64,000 nt of DNA from the NCBI GenBank assembly GCA_902788705.1, contig CADALE010000012.1, positions 1 to 64,000 on the forward strand, in the 5' to 3' direction. The position numbers were made by a program, and so were the translations under genes. The notes under the pieces are model-generated. The model searched no databases and was not told the origin of the DNA. It was given only the letters and a program-made list of their open reading frames with translations. The DNA comes from an uncultured Coriobacteriaceae bacterium (GTDB taxonomy: Bacteria > Actinomycetota > Coriobacteriia > Coriobacteriales > Atopobiaceae). Shown piece after piece: positions 8,587 to 15,765 of this stretch (positions are counted from its first letter, which is position 1; the number at the start of each line of letters is the position of its first letter).

Positions 8587-9013
8587 GGGGTGAGATGTCC
8601 CGTCAGGCCGCCCAAACCCGCAACAACGCACCCAGCGGGGTGAGATGTCCCGCCAAACGGCGCCACCGCGCAACAACGCACCCCAACGGGGTGAGATGTC
8701 CCGCCAAATGGCGCCACCGCGCAACAACGCACCCCGGCGGGGTGAGATGTCCCGCCAGGGAGCCCAAACCCGCAACAACGCACCCCGGCAGGGTGAGATG
8801 TCCCGCCAAACGGCGCCACCGTGCAACAACGCACCCCGTCGGGGTGAGATGTCCCGCAAAGCAGCCCGGACGTGCAACAACGCACCCCATGGGGGTGAGA
8901 TGTCCCGCCAGGCCGCCCAAACCCGCAACATCGCACCCCGGCGGGGTGAGATGTCCCGCCAGGCCGCCCAAACCCGCGACGACGCACCCCGTGGGGGTGA
9001 GATGTCCCACCCC
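8587..9013. repeat. 51-bp tandem array with GGGGTGAGATGTCCC units (array 2)
   Basis: Unit starts fall at 8587, 8637, 8688, 8739, 8790, 8841, 8892, 8943 and 8994. Every step is 51 bases except the first, which is 50. Constant parts are GGGGTGAGATGTCCCGCC and CAACAACGCACCCC; unit junctions form the palindrome CACCCC-nnn-GGGGTG. The inner 12-15 bases come in two main variants (a GGCCGCCCAAACCCG form and an AACGGCGCCACCGCG form). The array fills the 499-base gap between two convergent genes. The 51-base period keeps several frames open on both strands, but none shows protein-like composition beyond the repeat. Confidence 0.93.
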
Positions 9014-9054
9014 GCTACAGTTGGATGCAGGGGCATCCAGAGACCAGGCCTGCG

Positions 9055-9609
9055 CTAGTACGGTTCGCCAAGGGGCGGCACCTGCTTGAGCCTGGCCCAC
9101 ATCACCTGCTTGGCGCGCGGGTCGGCCAGCGCCGCCTCGAAGCCGCCAAGGGCCATTACCCGCATGCCCAGGATGCGCACGACCTGCCCGGGTGTCAGCA
9201 TGGCGGCGTCGAAGTCCTCCTGGGCGGCAAGCTCGGTGGCATAGGCTTCGCGAAGGGCTTGGGCCGCAGGCTCGTCACAGGCCAGCAGGGTTGCGGGGTC
9301 AAGCGCGCAGACCGCCTCGCGCAGCAGCGCGGCGCCAAGGGGAGCGCCCTCGGCGTCGCACGATGCCACTGCGCACCAGTCCTCGGGCGCGTAGCCAAGG
9401 GCTCCTAGGGCAGCTCGCAGGGCCTTGCCGTCCTCGCCCGAAAGCAGTGCAGCCCCCGTACGCTCGGCCTCGTTGGGAAGCCCCTTCACGAACACCACCG
9501 ACGAGAACGCGTTGCCCGACGTGATCAGGCCACGCGCGGCAAGCGAGGCGAGGTCGGCCCGCACCTTGGCCACATACAGATCGCGTCGCTCGCCCCTCGA
9601 GATGCTCAC
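9055..9609 (-). CDS. Divergent uracil-DNA-glycosylase-like protein, catalytic motifs missing
   Basis: A 184-residue protein, GTG start at 9609 preceded by AAGGAAGGGG. I do not know a function for it. The layout recalls family 4/5 uracil-DNA glycosylases: SVVFVKGLPNEAERTGAALLS aligns by eye with the ILFVGEAPGxxExxxGxPFVG region, LLREAVCALDPATLLACDEPAAQAL with the helix-strand that follows, and DPRAKQVMWARLKQVPP with the C-terminal helix. However the GEAPG loop is changed to KGLPN, no HPS motif is seen and the Fe-S cysteines of family 4 are absent. If the fold is right, it is probably not an active glycosylase. It is divergent from trxA. Confidence 0.5.
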   Translation of the reverse strand: MSISRGERRDLYVAKVRADLASLAARGLITSGNAFSSVVFVKGLPNEAERTGAALLSGEDGKALRAALGALGYAPEDWCAVASCDAEGAPLGAALLREAVCALDPATLLACDEPAAQALREAYATELAAQEDFDAAMLTPGQVVRILGMRVMALGGFEAALADPRAKQVMWARLKQVPPLGEPY

Positions 9610-9663
9610 AACCGTCCCCTTCCTTTCTGCAACAGCACCAATTCTAGCGATAGGAACTCGTGC

Positions 9664-9684
9664 TACGTGGGTATAACTCACGTA
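9664..9684. promoter_or_regulatory. Inverted repeat overlapping a putative trxA promoter
   Basis: TACGTG and CACGTA flank nine bases containing TATAAC, a possible -10 box for trxA 50 bases downstream. A regulator-binding role is inference; no clear -35 box is visible. Confidence 0.35.
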
Positions 9685-9732
9685 ATGGCAACTCTGCGGC
9701 CAACGACGGCCGCAAACAGAAGGGAGTGCCCC

Positions 9733-10050
9733 ATGGCCGAGGCAATCACCACCGCAACGTTCAACGACGTCATCACCAGCTCCGACAAGCCCGTGCTCGT
9801 GGACTTCTGGGCGTCTTGGTGCGGCCCCTGCCGTGCCCTTGGCCCGATCGTCGAGCAGGTGGGCGACGAGATGGCCGACCGCCTTGCCGTCTACAAGTGC
9901 GACGTCGACGCCGAGGGCTCCCTTGCTGAGCGGTTTGGCATCATGAGCATCCCCACCCTCATCCTGTTCAAGGACGGCCAGCCCATCCACACGATGGTTG
10001 GCGGCATGTCCAAGGCCGCGCTGGTGGCCGAGCTGGAGGCCCACATCTAA
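9733..10050 (+). CDS. trxA: Thioredoxin
   Basis: A 105-residue thioredoxin with the active-site WCGPC at residues 29-33, the buried charged aspartate in VDFWA, and the cis-proline in SIPTLILFKDG. It reduces protein disulfides in the cytoplasm using electrons from thioredoxin reductase, which is not in this window. The ATG at 9733 follows AGAAGGGAG; the frame is open further upstream to an ATG at 9667 but those residues are not thioredoxin-like. Length and motifs are standard for the family. Confidence 0.95.
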   Translation: MAEAITTATFNDVITSSDKPVLVDFWASWCGPCRALGPIVEQVGDEMADRLAVYKCDVDAEGSLAERFGIMSIPTLILFKDGQPIHTMVGGMSKAALVAELEAHI

Positions 10051-10205
10051 GGTCGCTCGCGCTGTTCGCGTCGCCTGTGCTGTTTGCCGCACATCCACGG
10101 CAGACAATCCGCGGCGATGGGTTATTCTAAAGTTGTTTGGTATCCGGAGCGTGTGCCGATGGCGCACGCTCCTTGGTATCGTTTGACGGGGGAGGTGTCG
10201 AGCCG

Positions 10206-10928
10206 TTGTCTACCTTGCGCAAGCTGTTTGAGCTTCTGCGGCAGAACCGGCGCGTGGTTCTTACGAGCCTGTTCGCGCTGGGCTTCCTCGCGGTGTTCGT
10301 CAACCTGCTGAGCGACGACATCGCCCACCTCGACTCCACTGCCTACGTGTTCTTTGTGCTGCACCTGCGGCGTGCGTGGTTGACGCCCATCATGCAGTCA
10401 ATCTCGAGCCTTGCCATGCCGGCGGTGCTGGCGGCCATGCTGGTGGTCATCGAGGCCTTTGCGCCTGGTCGCTGGCCCGGCGTGTGCGCCGCCCTCAACC
10501 TGGTGCTTGCCGTGGGCCTCAACTTCCTGCTGAAGGCCATCGTGCAGCGTCCGCGCCCCGACCTCAGCGTGCGCCTGGTGTCGGAGTCTGGCTACAGCTT
10601 CCCCTCGGGCCACTCGATGGTGGCCATGGCGTTCTACGGGCTTCTGCTGTGGATGGTATGGCGCTACGAGCGCGACCGTCTGGTCAAGTGGGCGTGTTCG
10701 GCGGGGTTTGCCCTCATCATCGTGCTCATCGGCGTGTCACGCGTGTACCTTGGGGTGCACTACGCCTCCGACGTGCTGGCTGGGTTCTGCGTGTCGGCCG
10801 TGTGGCTGAGCGTGTACACCACGGTCGTCGCACCCGTGATGCTGTCCATCGACGACGTGTCGGCTTGGAAGGGCAAGGCGGTGCCCGAGAAGCCCGGCGC
10901 ACCAGCGGGTCGCCACTTCAACAAATAG
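10206..10928 (+). CDS. PAP2-family membrane phosphatase
   Basis: A roughly 240-residue integral membrane protein with about six membrane helices. The three phosphatase motifs are complete: KAIVQRPRP, PSGHSM and SRVYLGVHYASDVLAG. Such enzymes dephosphorylate lipid phosphates such as phosphatidic acid, phosphatidylglycerol phosphate or undecaprenyl pyrophosphate on the outer face of the membrane. I favour the TTG at 10206 (GGGGGAGG ten bases upstream); the frame extends further upstream without a better site. The exact lipid substrate is not determinable. Confidence 0.88.
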   Translation: MSTLRKLFELLRQNRRVVLTSLFALGFLAVFVNLLSDDIAHLDSTAYVFFVLHLRRAWLTPIMQSISSLAMPAVLAAMLVVIEAFAPGRWPGVCAALNLVLAVGLNFLLKAIVQRPRPDLSVRLVSESGYSFPSGHSMVAMAFYGLLLWMVWRYERDRLVKWACSAGFALIIVLIGVSRVYLGVHYASDVLAGFCVSAVWLSVYTTVVAPVMLSIDDVSAWKGKAVPEKPGAPAGRHFNK

Positions 10929-10980
10929 GGCCTAACAAGCAGGACCGCCACCTAGGGTTACCCGGTGGCAGGCGCCCGGC

Positions 10981-11949
10981 TCAGTCGAACTTCTCCGCCA
11001 TGCCGTAGGTCTTGGCCCGCAGGCTGCGGATGGCCTCGGGAATCTCGTCCAGGTTGTACGGGGTCATCTGGTACACCCAGTTGAGCCAGTTGCGGTACAG
11101 CAGGTTGGCGTGCGCGCGCCACGTAAAGATGGGCTGGCGCTCGGGGTCGTCGTCGGGGAAGTAGTTCTCGGGCAGGCGGATGGGCAGCCCCTTGTGGAAG
11201 TCGCGCCAGTATTCCTGTGCCAGCGTGTCGCGGCCGTACTCGAAGTGGCCGGTAACGTAGATCTCGTGGAAGTCCTCGGTGGCCACCAGTGCCGGACCGC
11301 TGCTGAAGCCCTCCGACAGCGTGCGGAGCTCGGGATGGTTGGCAAGCTCGGCCGTGTCGATGGCGGCATGGCGGCTGTGCGGCATGTAGTGCAGCTCGTC
11401 AAAGCCGTTGGTAAGGAAGCTGTACTCGTCGCACAGGCGCTGCGGGAACACGCCAAACAGCTTGGCACCCAGCTGCTTCTTGGGGATGCCGTAGTAGTGC
11501 CAAAGCGCGGCGAGGGCGCCCCAGCACAGGTACATGGTGGAGAAGACGTGCTCCTGTGCCCAGTCCATGATCTCGCATAGCTCGTCCCAGTAGTCCACCT
11601 CGGCAAAGGGCAGGTGCTCAACCGGAGCGCCCGTCACGATGAGGCCGTCGTAGTTCTGGTTGCGGAACGAGTCGAACGTCTCGTAGAACTTCACCAGGTG
11701 GTCGGACGACACGTTGCGCGACTCGTGGGACGACACGCGCATGAAGTCGCAGCTTACCTGCAGGGGAGACTTGGAGATGAGGCGCAGGATCTGCGTCTCG
11801 GTCTCGATCTTGGTGGGCATGAGGTTGAGGATGGCCACCCTGAGGGGGCGGATGTGCTGGCCGCTTGCCACCTCTTCCTCTAGCGCGAAGATGCGCTCCT
11901 CGTGGAGGATCTGCTTTGCGGGAAGGCCGTCGGGGATGTTGATGGGCAT
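10981..11949 (-). CDS. metA: Homoserine O-acyltransferase, MetA family, predicted acetyl-CoA type
   Basis: A 322-residue cytoplasmic enzyme that acylates L-homoserine in the first committed step of methionine synthesis. Cys142 (YLCWGALAAL), His235 and Glu237 (TGHFEYG) match the catalytic residues and numbering of E. coli MetA. Residue 111 is glutamate (TGAPVE). In this family glutamate at that position has been linked to acetyl-CoA use and glycine (E. coli) to succinyl-CoA, so O-acetylhomoserine is the predicted product despite the metA name. The upstream region contains a structured leader at 11979-12030 and the gene is divergent from an acyl-CoA synthetase. Confidence 0.93.
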   Translation of the reverse strand: MPINIPDGLPAKQILHEERIFALEEEVASGQHIRPLRVAILNLMPTKIETETQILRLISKSPLQVSCDFMRVSSHESRNVSSDHLVKFYETFDSFRNQNYDGLIVTGAPVEHLPFAEVDYWDELCEIMDWAQEHVFSTMYLCWGALAALWHYYGIPKKQLGAKLFGVFPQRLCDEYSFLTNGFDELHYMPHSRHAAIDTAELANHPELRTLSEGFSSGPALVATEDFHEIYVTGHFEYGRDTLAQEYWRDFHKGLPIRLPENYFPDDDPERQPIFTWRAHANLLYRNWLNWVYQMTPYNLDEIPEAIRSLRAKTYGMAEKFD

Positions 11950-11978
11950 GGTGGGACTCCTGGACTCCTGGGTTGCGT

Positions 11979-12030
11979 GTGCGAACGGAATGGGCTATCA
12001 GGCCGATTGGGCCTGCTTGCGCATTCGCAC
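11979..12030 (-). promoter_or_regulatory. Structured 5' leader of metA, candidate cis-regulatory RNA
   Basis: On the metA strand the arms GTGCGAA and TTCGCAC (7 bp) enclose a second hairpin, AGGCC-N5-GGCCT. It lies 30 bases upstream of the metA start codon, between a possible -10 box (TAGTAT at 12104-12099) and the ribosome binding site. I do not recognise a known SAM riboswitch consensus. Control by methionine or SAM is inference from position. Confidence 0.4.
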
Positions 12031-12229
12031 GGACAACGATTCTGGGGTCCTTCTCATGACACATGTCCTTCCTGCGCCGTGGCGGCGCGACGTTCACCAT
12101 ACTAGCAGAGCTTGCATGCAAAGGCCGCACGTTTCCCAACATGAACAAATGAGTGCAGTTATAAAAAGCTACAGCCAAAAACGTCATAATCGTCTAGCAC
12201 GTACCCCACGTCGAGAGAAGGGACGCCCC

Positions 12230-13864
12230 GTGATCGTTCCTGACATGCTGCGCCTGAACGCGGCCAAGTACCCTAACGAGATAGCCCTGGTCGAGATAAA
12301 CCCGGCCATGCCGGAGGACCGCCACATCACCTGGCGCGAGTACGACCTGGTGGAGAACACCGACGATGGCCCCTTCCGCCGCGAGATCACGTGGTCGGTC
12401 TTTGACGAGAAGGCCAACCGCTTTGCCAACCTGCTCATCTCGCGCGGGGTGGGCAAGGGCGACAAGGTGGCCATCCTGCTGTACAACTGCATCGAGTGGC
12501 TGCCCATCTACTTTGGCATCCTCAAGACCGGCGCCGTGGCCGTGCCGCTTAACTTCCGCTACGCCGCCGACGAGATCCTGTACTGCGTCGAGAAGTCCGA
12601 CTCTGACGTCATCCTGTTTGGGCCCGAGTTCATCGGCCGCATGGAGACCATCGTGGGCAAGCTGCAGAGGGGTCGCCTGCTCTTTTACGTGGGCGACGAC
12701 TGCCCCACGTGGGCCGAGAGCTTCCGCGAGCTGGAGGCGCTTAGCTCTAGCCGCGACCCGCAGATTCCCCTGTACGAGATTGACGACGCGGCCATCTACT
12801 TCTCCAGCGGCACCACCGGCTTCCCCAAGGCCATCCTGCACAACCACGAGAGCCTTACGCAGGCGGCCGAGATGGAGGCCGTGCACCACTCCATCACGCA
12901 CGACGACTGCTTCCTGTGCATTCCGCCGCTGTACCACACTGGCGCCAAGTTCCACTGGATGGGGTGCCTTACCTGCGGTGCGCGCGCCGTGCTGCTGCGC
13001 GGCGTGAGCCCGCAGTACATCTTTGAGTCGGTAAGCAACGAGCACTGCACCGTGGTGTGGCTGCTGGTGCCCTGGGTGCAGGACATCCTGACCGCCATCG
13101 AGCAGGGCTCCCTCAAGCTGGAGGACTACGAGCTTGACCAGTGGCGCCTCATGCACGTAGGTGCACAGCCGGTGCCCAAGAGCCTGATCAGGCGCTGGAA
13201 GCAGGTGTTTCCCAACCACGACTACGACACCAACTATGGCCTGTCCGAGAGCACGGGCCCGGGCTGCGTGCACCTGGGCGTGGAGAACATCGAGCACGTG
13301 GGCGCCATCGGCGTGCCGGGCTACCGCTGGCGCGCGAAGATTGTGGGCGAGGACGGGCACCGCGTGCCGCAGGGCGAGGTTGGCGAGCTGTGTGTGAAGG
13401 GTCCCGGCCTCATGACCTGCTACTACAATGACCCCGAGGCCACGGCGGAAACCCTCATCAACGGCTGGCTGCACACCGGCGACATGGCGCGGCAGGACGA
13501 GGAGGGCTTCATCTGGCTGGTGGACCGCAAGAAGGACGTGATCATCACCGGCGGCGAGAACCTGTACCCGGTGCAGATCGAGGACTTCATGAGCGCGTGT
13601 CCGCTGATCCAGGACGTGGCCGTGATTGGCCTGCCCGACCCGCGCCTTGGCGAGATTGCCGCCGCCATCGTGCAGCTGAAGCCCGGCGTGGAGGCCACCG
13701 AGGAGGACATCAACCGCTTCTGCCTTGACCTGCCGCGCTACAAGCGCCCGCGCAAGATCATCTTTGCCGACGTGCCGCGCAACGCCACGGGCAAGATCGA
13801 GAAGCCGCTGCTGCGCCAGATGTATGGCGCCGAGAACCTCGTTGACCAGGAGAACCAGGGCTAG
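12230..13864 (+). CDS. Acyl-CoA synthetase / AMP-dependent ligase
   Basis: A 544-residue ANL-superfamily enzyme that activates a carboxylic acid to an acyl-adenylate and then to the CoA thioester. Core motifs: YFSSGTTGFPKA (ATP-binding), NYGLSESTGPG, GWLHTGDMA, DRKKDVIITGGENLYPVQIE hinge, and the final PRNATGKIEK catalytic lysine. The GTG at 12230 is preceded by GAGAAGGGA and begins VIVPDMLRLNAAKYPNE, a normal family N-terminus; the much longer open frame upstream crosses the metA promoter region and is not likely used. The acid substrate (medium/long chain or aromatic) cannot be fixed from sequence. A terminator follows. Confidence 0.85.
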   Translation: MIVPDMLRLNAAKYPNEIALVEINPAMPEDRHITWREYDLVENTDDGPFRREITWSVFDEKANRFANLLISRGVGKGDKVAILLYNCIEWLPIYFGILKTGAVAVPLNFRYAADEILYCVEKSDSDVILFGPEFIGRMETIVGKLQRGRLLFYVGDDCPTWAESFRELEALSSSRDPQIPLYEIDDAAIYFSSGTTGFPKAILHNHESLTQAAEMEAVHHSITHDDCFLCIPPLYHTGAKFHWMGCLTCGARAVLLRGVSPQYIFESVSNEHCTVVWLLVPWVQDILTAIEQGSLKLEDYELDQWRLMHVGAQPVPKSLIRRWKQVFPNHDYDTNYGLSESTGPGCVHLGVENIEHVGAIGVPGYRWRAKIVGEDGHRVPQGEVGELCVKGPGLMTCYYNDPEATAETLINGWLHTGDMARQDEEGFIWLVDRKKDVIITGGENLYPVQIEDFMSACPLIQDVAVIGLPDPRLGEIAAAIVQLKPGVEATEEDINRFCLDLPRYKRPRKIIFADVPRNATGKIEKPLLRQMYGAENLVDQENQG

Positions 13865-13897
13865 CATCGCTCGAACGGCGAGAACGGTTTTGGGTGG

Positions 13898-13935
13898 AGC
13901 ATCCCCTTCGGCGTAGTGCCGGAGGGGATGCTTCT
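13898..13935 (+). terminator. Terminator after the acyl-CoA synthetase gene
   Basis: 15-bp arms (AGCATCCCCTTCGGC and its near-perfect complement, one mismatch) around the loop GTAGT, followed by TCTCTT. Confidence 0.8.
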
Positions 13936-13940
13936 CTTGG

Positions 13941-13972
13941 CGCGCTAACGACACTTTGGTGGCGTTAGCGCG
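13941..13972 (-). terminator. Perfect hairpin downstream of the APC permease gene
   Basis: CGCGCTAACG and CGTTAGCGCG pair perfectly around a 12-base loop, between two convergent genes. It could end the leftward permease transcript, though no T-run follows on that strand. Confidence 0.5.
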
Positions 13973-14066
13973 GGGCTGAGTATGAGCCGTGCCGGGTTGT
14001 TGGCAATTGCGTATGAGTTGCGCCTCACACCCACGCCCCACGTCTCGTGCGGCGTCGGCCAATCCG

Positions 14067-15398
14067 CTATCCGCGCCGTCTGACCAGCCAGTATACCGGC
14101 AGGCCGGCCAGCGTGATGGCCACGCTGCACAGCGACATCAAAAGGGCGCCGCTGCCCGACAGGAACAGCTGGCTCACGATCACATACAGGCCGCTGGCGA
14201 TGGCCAGCAGCGGCACCACGGGGTAGCCCGGCACGCGGTATGTGCGCGGCCACTCGGGGTGGGTGCGCCGCAGGTGGATGACGCAGGCAAAGGTAAGCGT
14301 GTAGAACACCCAGCACGAGAACACGCCCAGATCGGTAAGCAGGTCAAACTGCCCGGTAAGCGAGTACACGCACGCCAGCACGCCGATGAGCAGCACCGAG
14401 TTGGCAGGCACGTGCTGGTCGTTGATCTGGGCAAGCGCCTTGCTGCCGGGCAGCATGTTCTGCTGGGCCAGCTGGTAGGCCACGCGCGACCCCGACATCA
14501 GGAAGCCGTTGCCCGCGCCAATCACCGAGATGATGATGCCCACCTTGATGATGGTGCCGCCCATCGTGCCAAACAGCTTGTCGGCCACGGCTGCGGCAGG
14601 CGACTCCAGCGTCATCAGCTCGCTTGCGGGAATCACCCACAGGTACGCCACGTTGATGGCCAGGTACACGGCCATGATGATGGCCACGCCGCCCACGATG
14701 GCGCGCGGTAGGTCGCGCGCGGGATCGCGCATCTCGCCGGCGATGGTGCCCACGTTGGTCCACCCCTCGAAGGCAAACAGCACCGCCAGCAGCACCGAGC
14801 CAAAGGCTCCTGCGGCGCTTCTGCCCTCGCCCACCATCGGGCTGATCACGGGATGCCCGCCCTCGCCCCGCAGGAAGCCAAACAGAATGATGAGCGCCAG
14901 CGGCACCAGCTTGCACACGGTTGACACCACCTGCATGCCTCCGGCCTGCTTGGAGCCCATCGAGTTGATGGCCACCAGCGCAACGATGACGGCAAGCGCG
15001 ATGGGCAGGCGCAGCCCTTCGCCCACGAACTCGGCCAGCTCGGAGCCCACCTTCACGCCATACCCCGCAAGGAATGCGGGGTAGAAGATGACCACCTGCA
15101 TCCAGCCTGCCAAAAAGCCCAGGCGCTCGTCGTAGGCCTCGGTTAGGTAGGCCACCATGCCGCCGGTCTTGGGGATGAGGATGGCCACCTCGGCAAAGGT
15201 CAGGGCGCCCAGGATGCTCATGAGGCCGCCGACGATCCAGCCCAGGATGCCCATGCCGGGCGCGCCGCCGGTTGCCTGGTAGATGGCGTAGGGCTTGAAG
15301 AACACGCCCGCGCCGATGACGCACCCCACCACGATAGAGGTAGCCGTGGGCCACCCAAGGTTTCTGCGGAGCCCCTGCTCCTTGCCGACTTCTGACAT
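14067..15398 (-). CDS. APC-family amino acid permease
   Basis: A 443-residue inner-membrane transporter with about 12 predicted helices. The first helix carries the APC signature (VVGCVIGAGVFFKPYAIYQATGG), and the FAEVAILIPKTGGMVAYLTEAYDERLGFLAGW segment resembles LAT-type exchangers such as SteT. It probably moves amino acids by proton symport or exchange. Start ATG at 15398. The upstream region, shared with the divergent iorA gene, holds tandem array 3. Substrate unknown. Confidence 0.87.
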   Translation of the reverse strand: MSEVGKEQGLRRNLGWPTATSIVVGCVIGAGVFFKPYAIYQATGGAPGMGILGWIVGGLMSILGALTFAEVAILIPKTGGMVAYLTEAYDERLGFLAGWMQVVIFYPAFLAGYGVKVGSELAEFVGEGLRLPIALAVIVALVAINSMGSKQAGGMQVVSTVCKLVPLALIILFGFLRGEGGHPVISPMVGEGRSAAGAFGSVLLAVLFAFEGWTNVGTIAGEMRDPARDLPRAIVGGVAIIMAVYLAINVAYLWVIPASELMTLESPAAAVADKLFGTMGGTIIKVGIIISVIGAGNGFLMSGSRVAYQLAQQNMLPGSKALAQINDQHVPANSVLLIGVLACVYSLTGQFDLLTDLGVFSCWVFYTLTFACVIHLRRTHPEWPRTYRVPGYPVVPLLAIASGLYVIVSQLFLSGSGALLMSLCSVAITLAGLPVYWLVRRRG

Positions 15399-15471
15399 CG
15401 CTTCCCCCTTCGCGACCCTTCGTCAAACGTGTGCCATTATGCGCCATTTTTGACGCCCGGATTCGCTGAAA

Positions 15472-15663
15472 TGTCGGGAGTGCTGCGTGCTGGCGACGGT
15501 TCCGACGCCGGAGGCCCCCGGGATGTCGGAAGTGCCGCACGCTGGCCACGCTTCCGACACCGGAGGCCCCCGGGATGTCGGGAGTGCCGCACGCTGGCCA
15601 CGCTTCCGACGCCGAAGGTCCCCGGGATGTCGGAAGTGCCGCACGCTGGCCACGCTTCCGACA
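15472..15663. repeat. 52-bp tandem array of palindromic units (array 3)
   Basis: Units start at 15472, 15524, 15576 and 15628, period 52. Each has TGTCGGAA or TGTCGGGA facing TTCCGACA/TTCCGACG around a CGC-rich centre, and a GGAGGCCCCCGGGA-like linker. Period, palindrome and linker correspond to array 1 at 367, so the two are homologous dispersed arrays. It fills most of the 367-base gap between the divergent permease and iorA genes; a TATACT box at 15726-15731 may serve iorA. Confidence 0.9.
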
Positions 15664-15765
15664 CCCGCCTCGCGTCAGCTCCGCCCCGCCTCAAATCACG
15701 AAACATGCCTGCCTCATAGCGCGGCTATACTGGTTTGAACCTTTACCCAAAGGAGAGGACCTTTT

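Noticed and set aside
8587..9013. CRISPR array
   Set aside because: The variable cores are too short and too alike (two main variants) to be spacers, and no cas gene is present.
8539..9100. Repeat-encoded proteins of 136-165 residues on both strands over the 51-bp array
   Set aside because: The period is a multiple of three, so several frames are open automatically. The translations are only the repeat, with no ribosome binding site or other sequence.
11618..12187. 189-codon leftward frame crossing the metA leader
   Set aside because: It overlaps metA in another frame for most of its length. Only the short MCHEKDP stretch in the leader might matter, and I mention it as a possible leader peptide.
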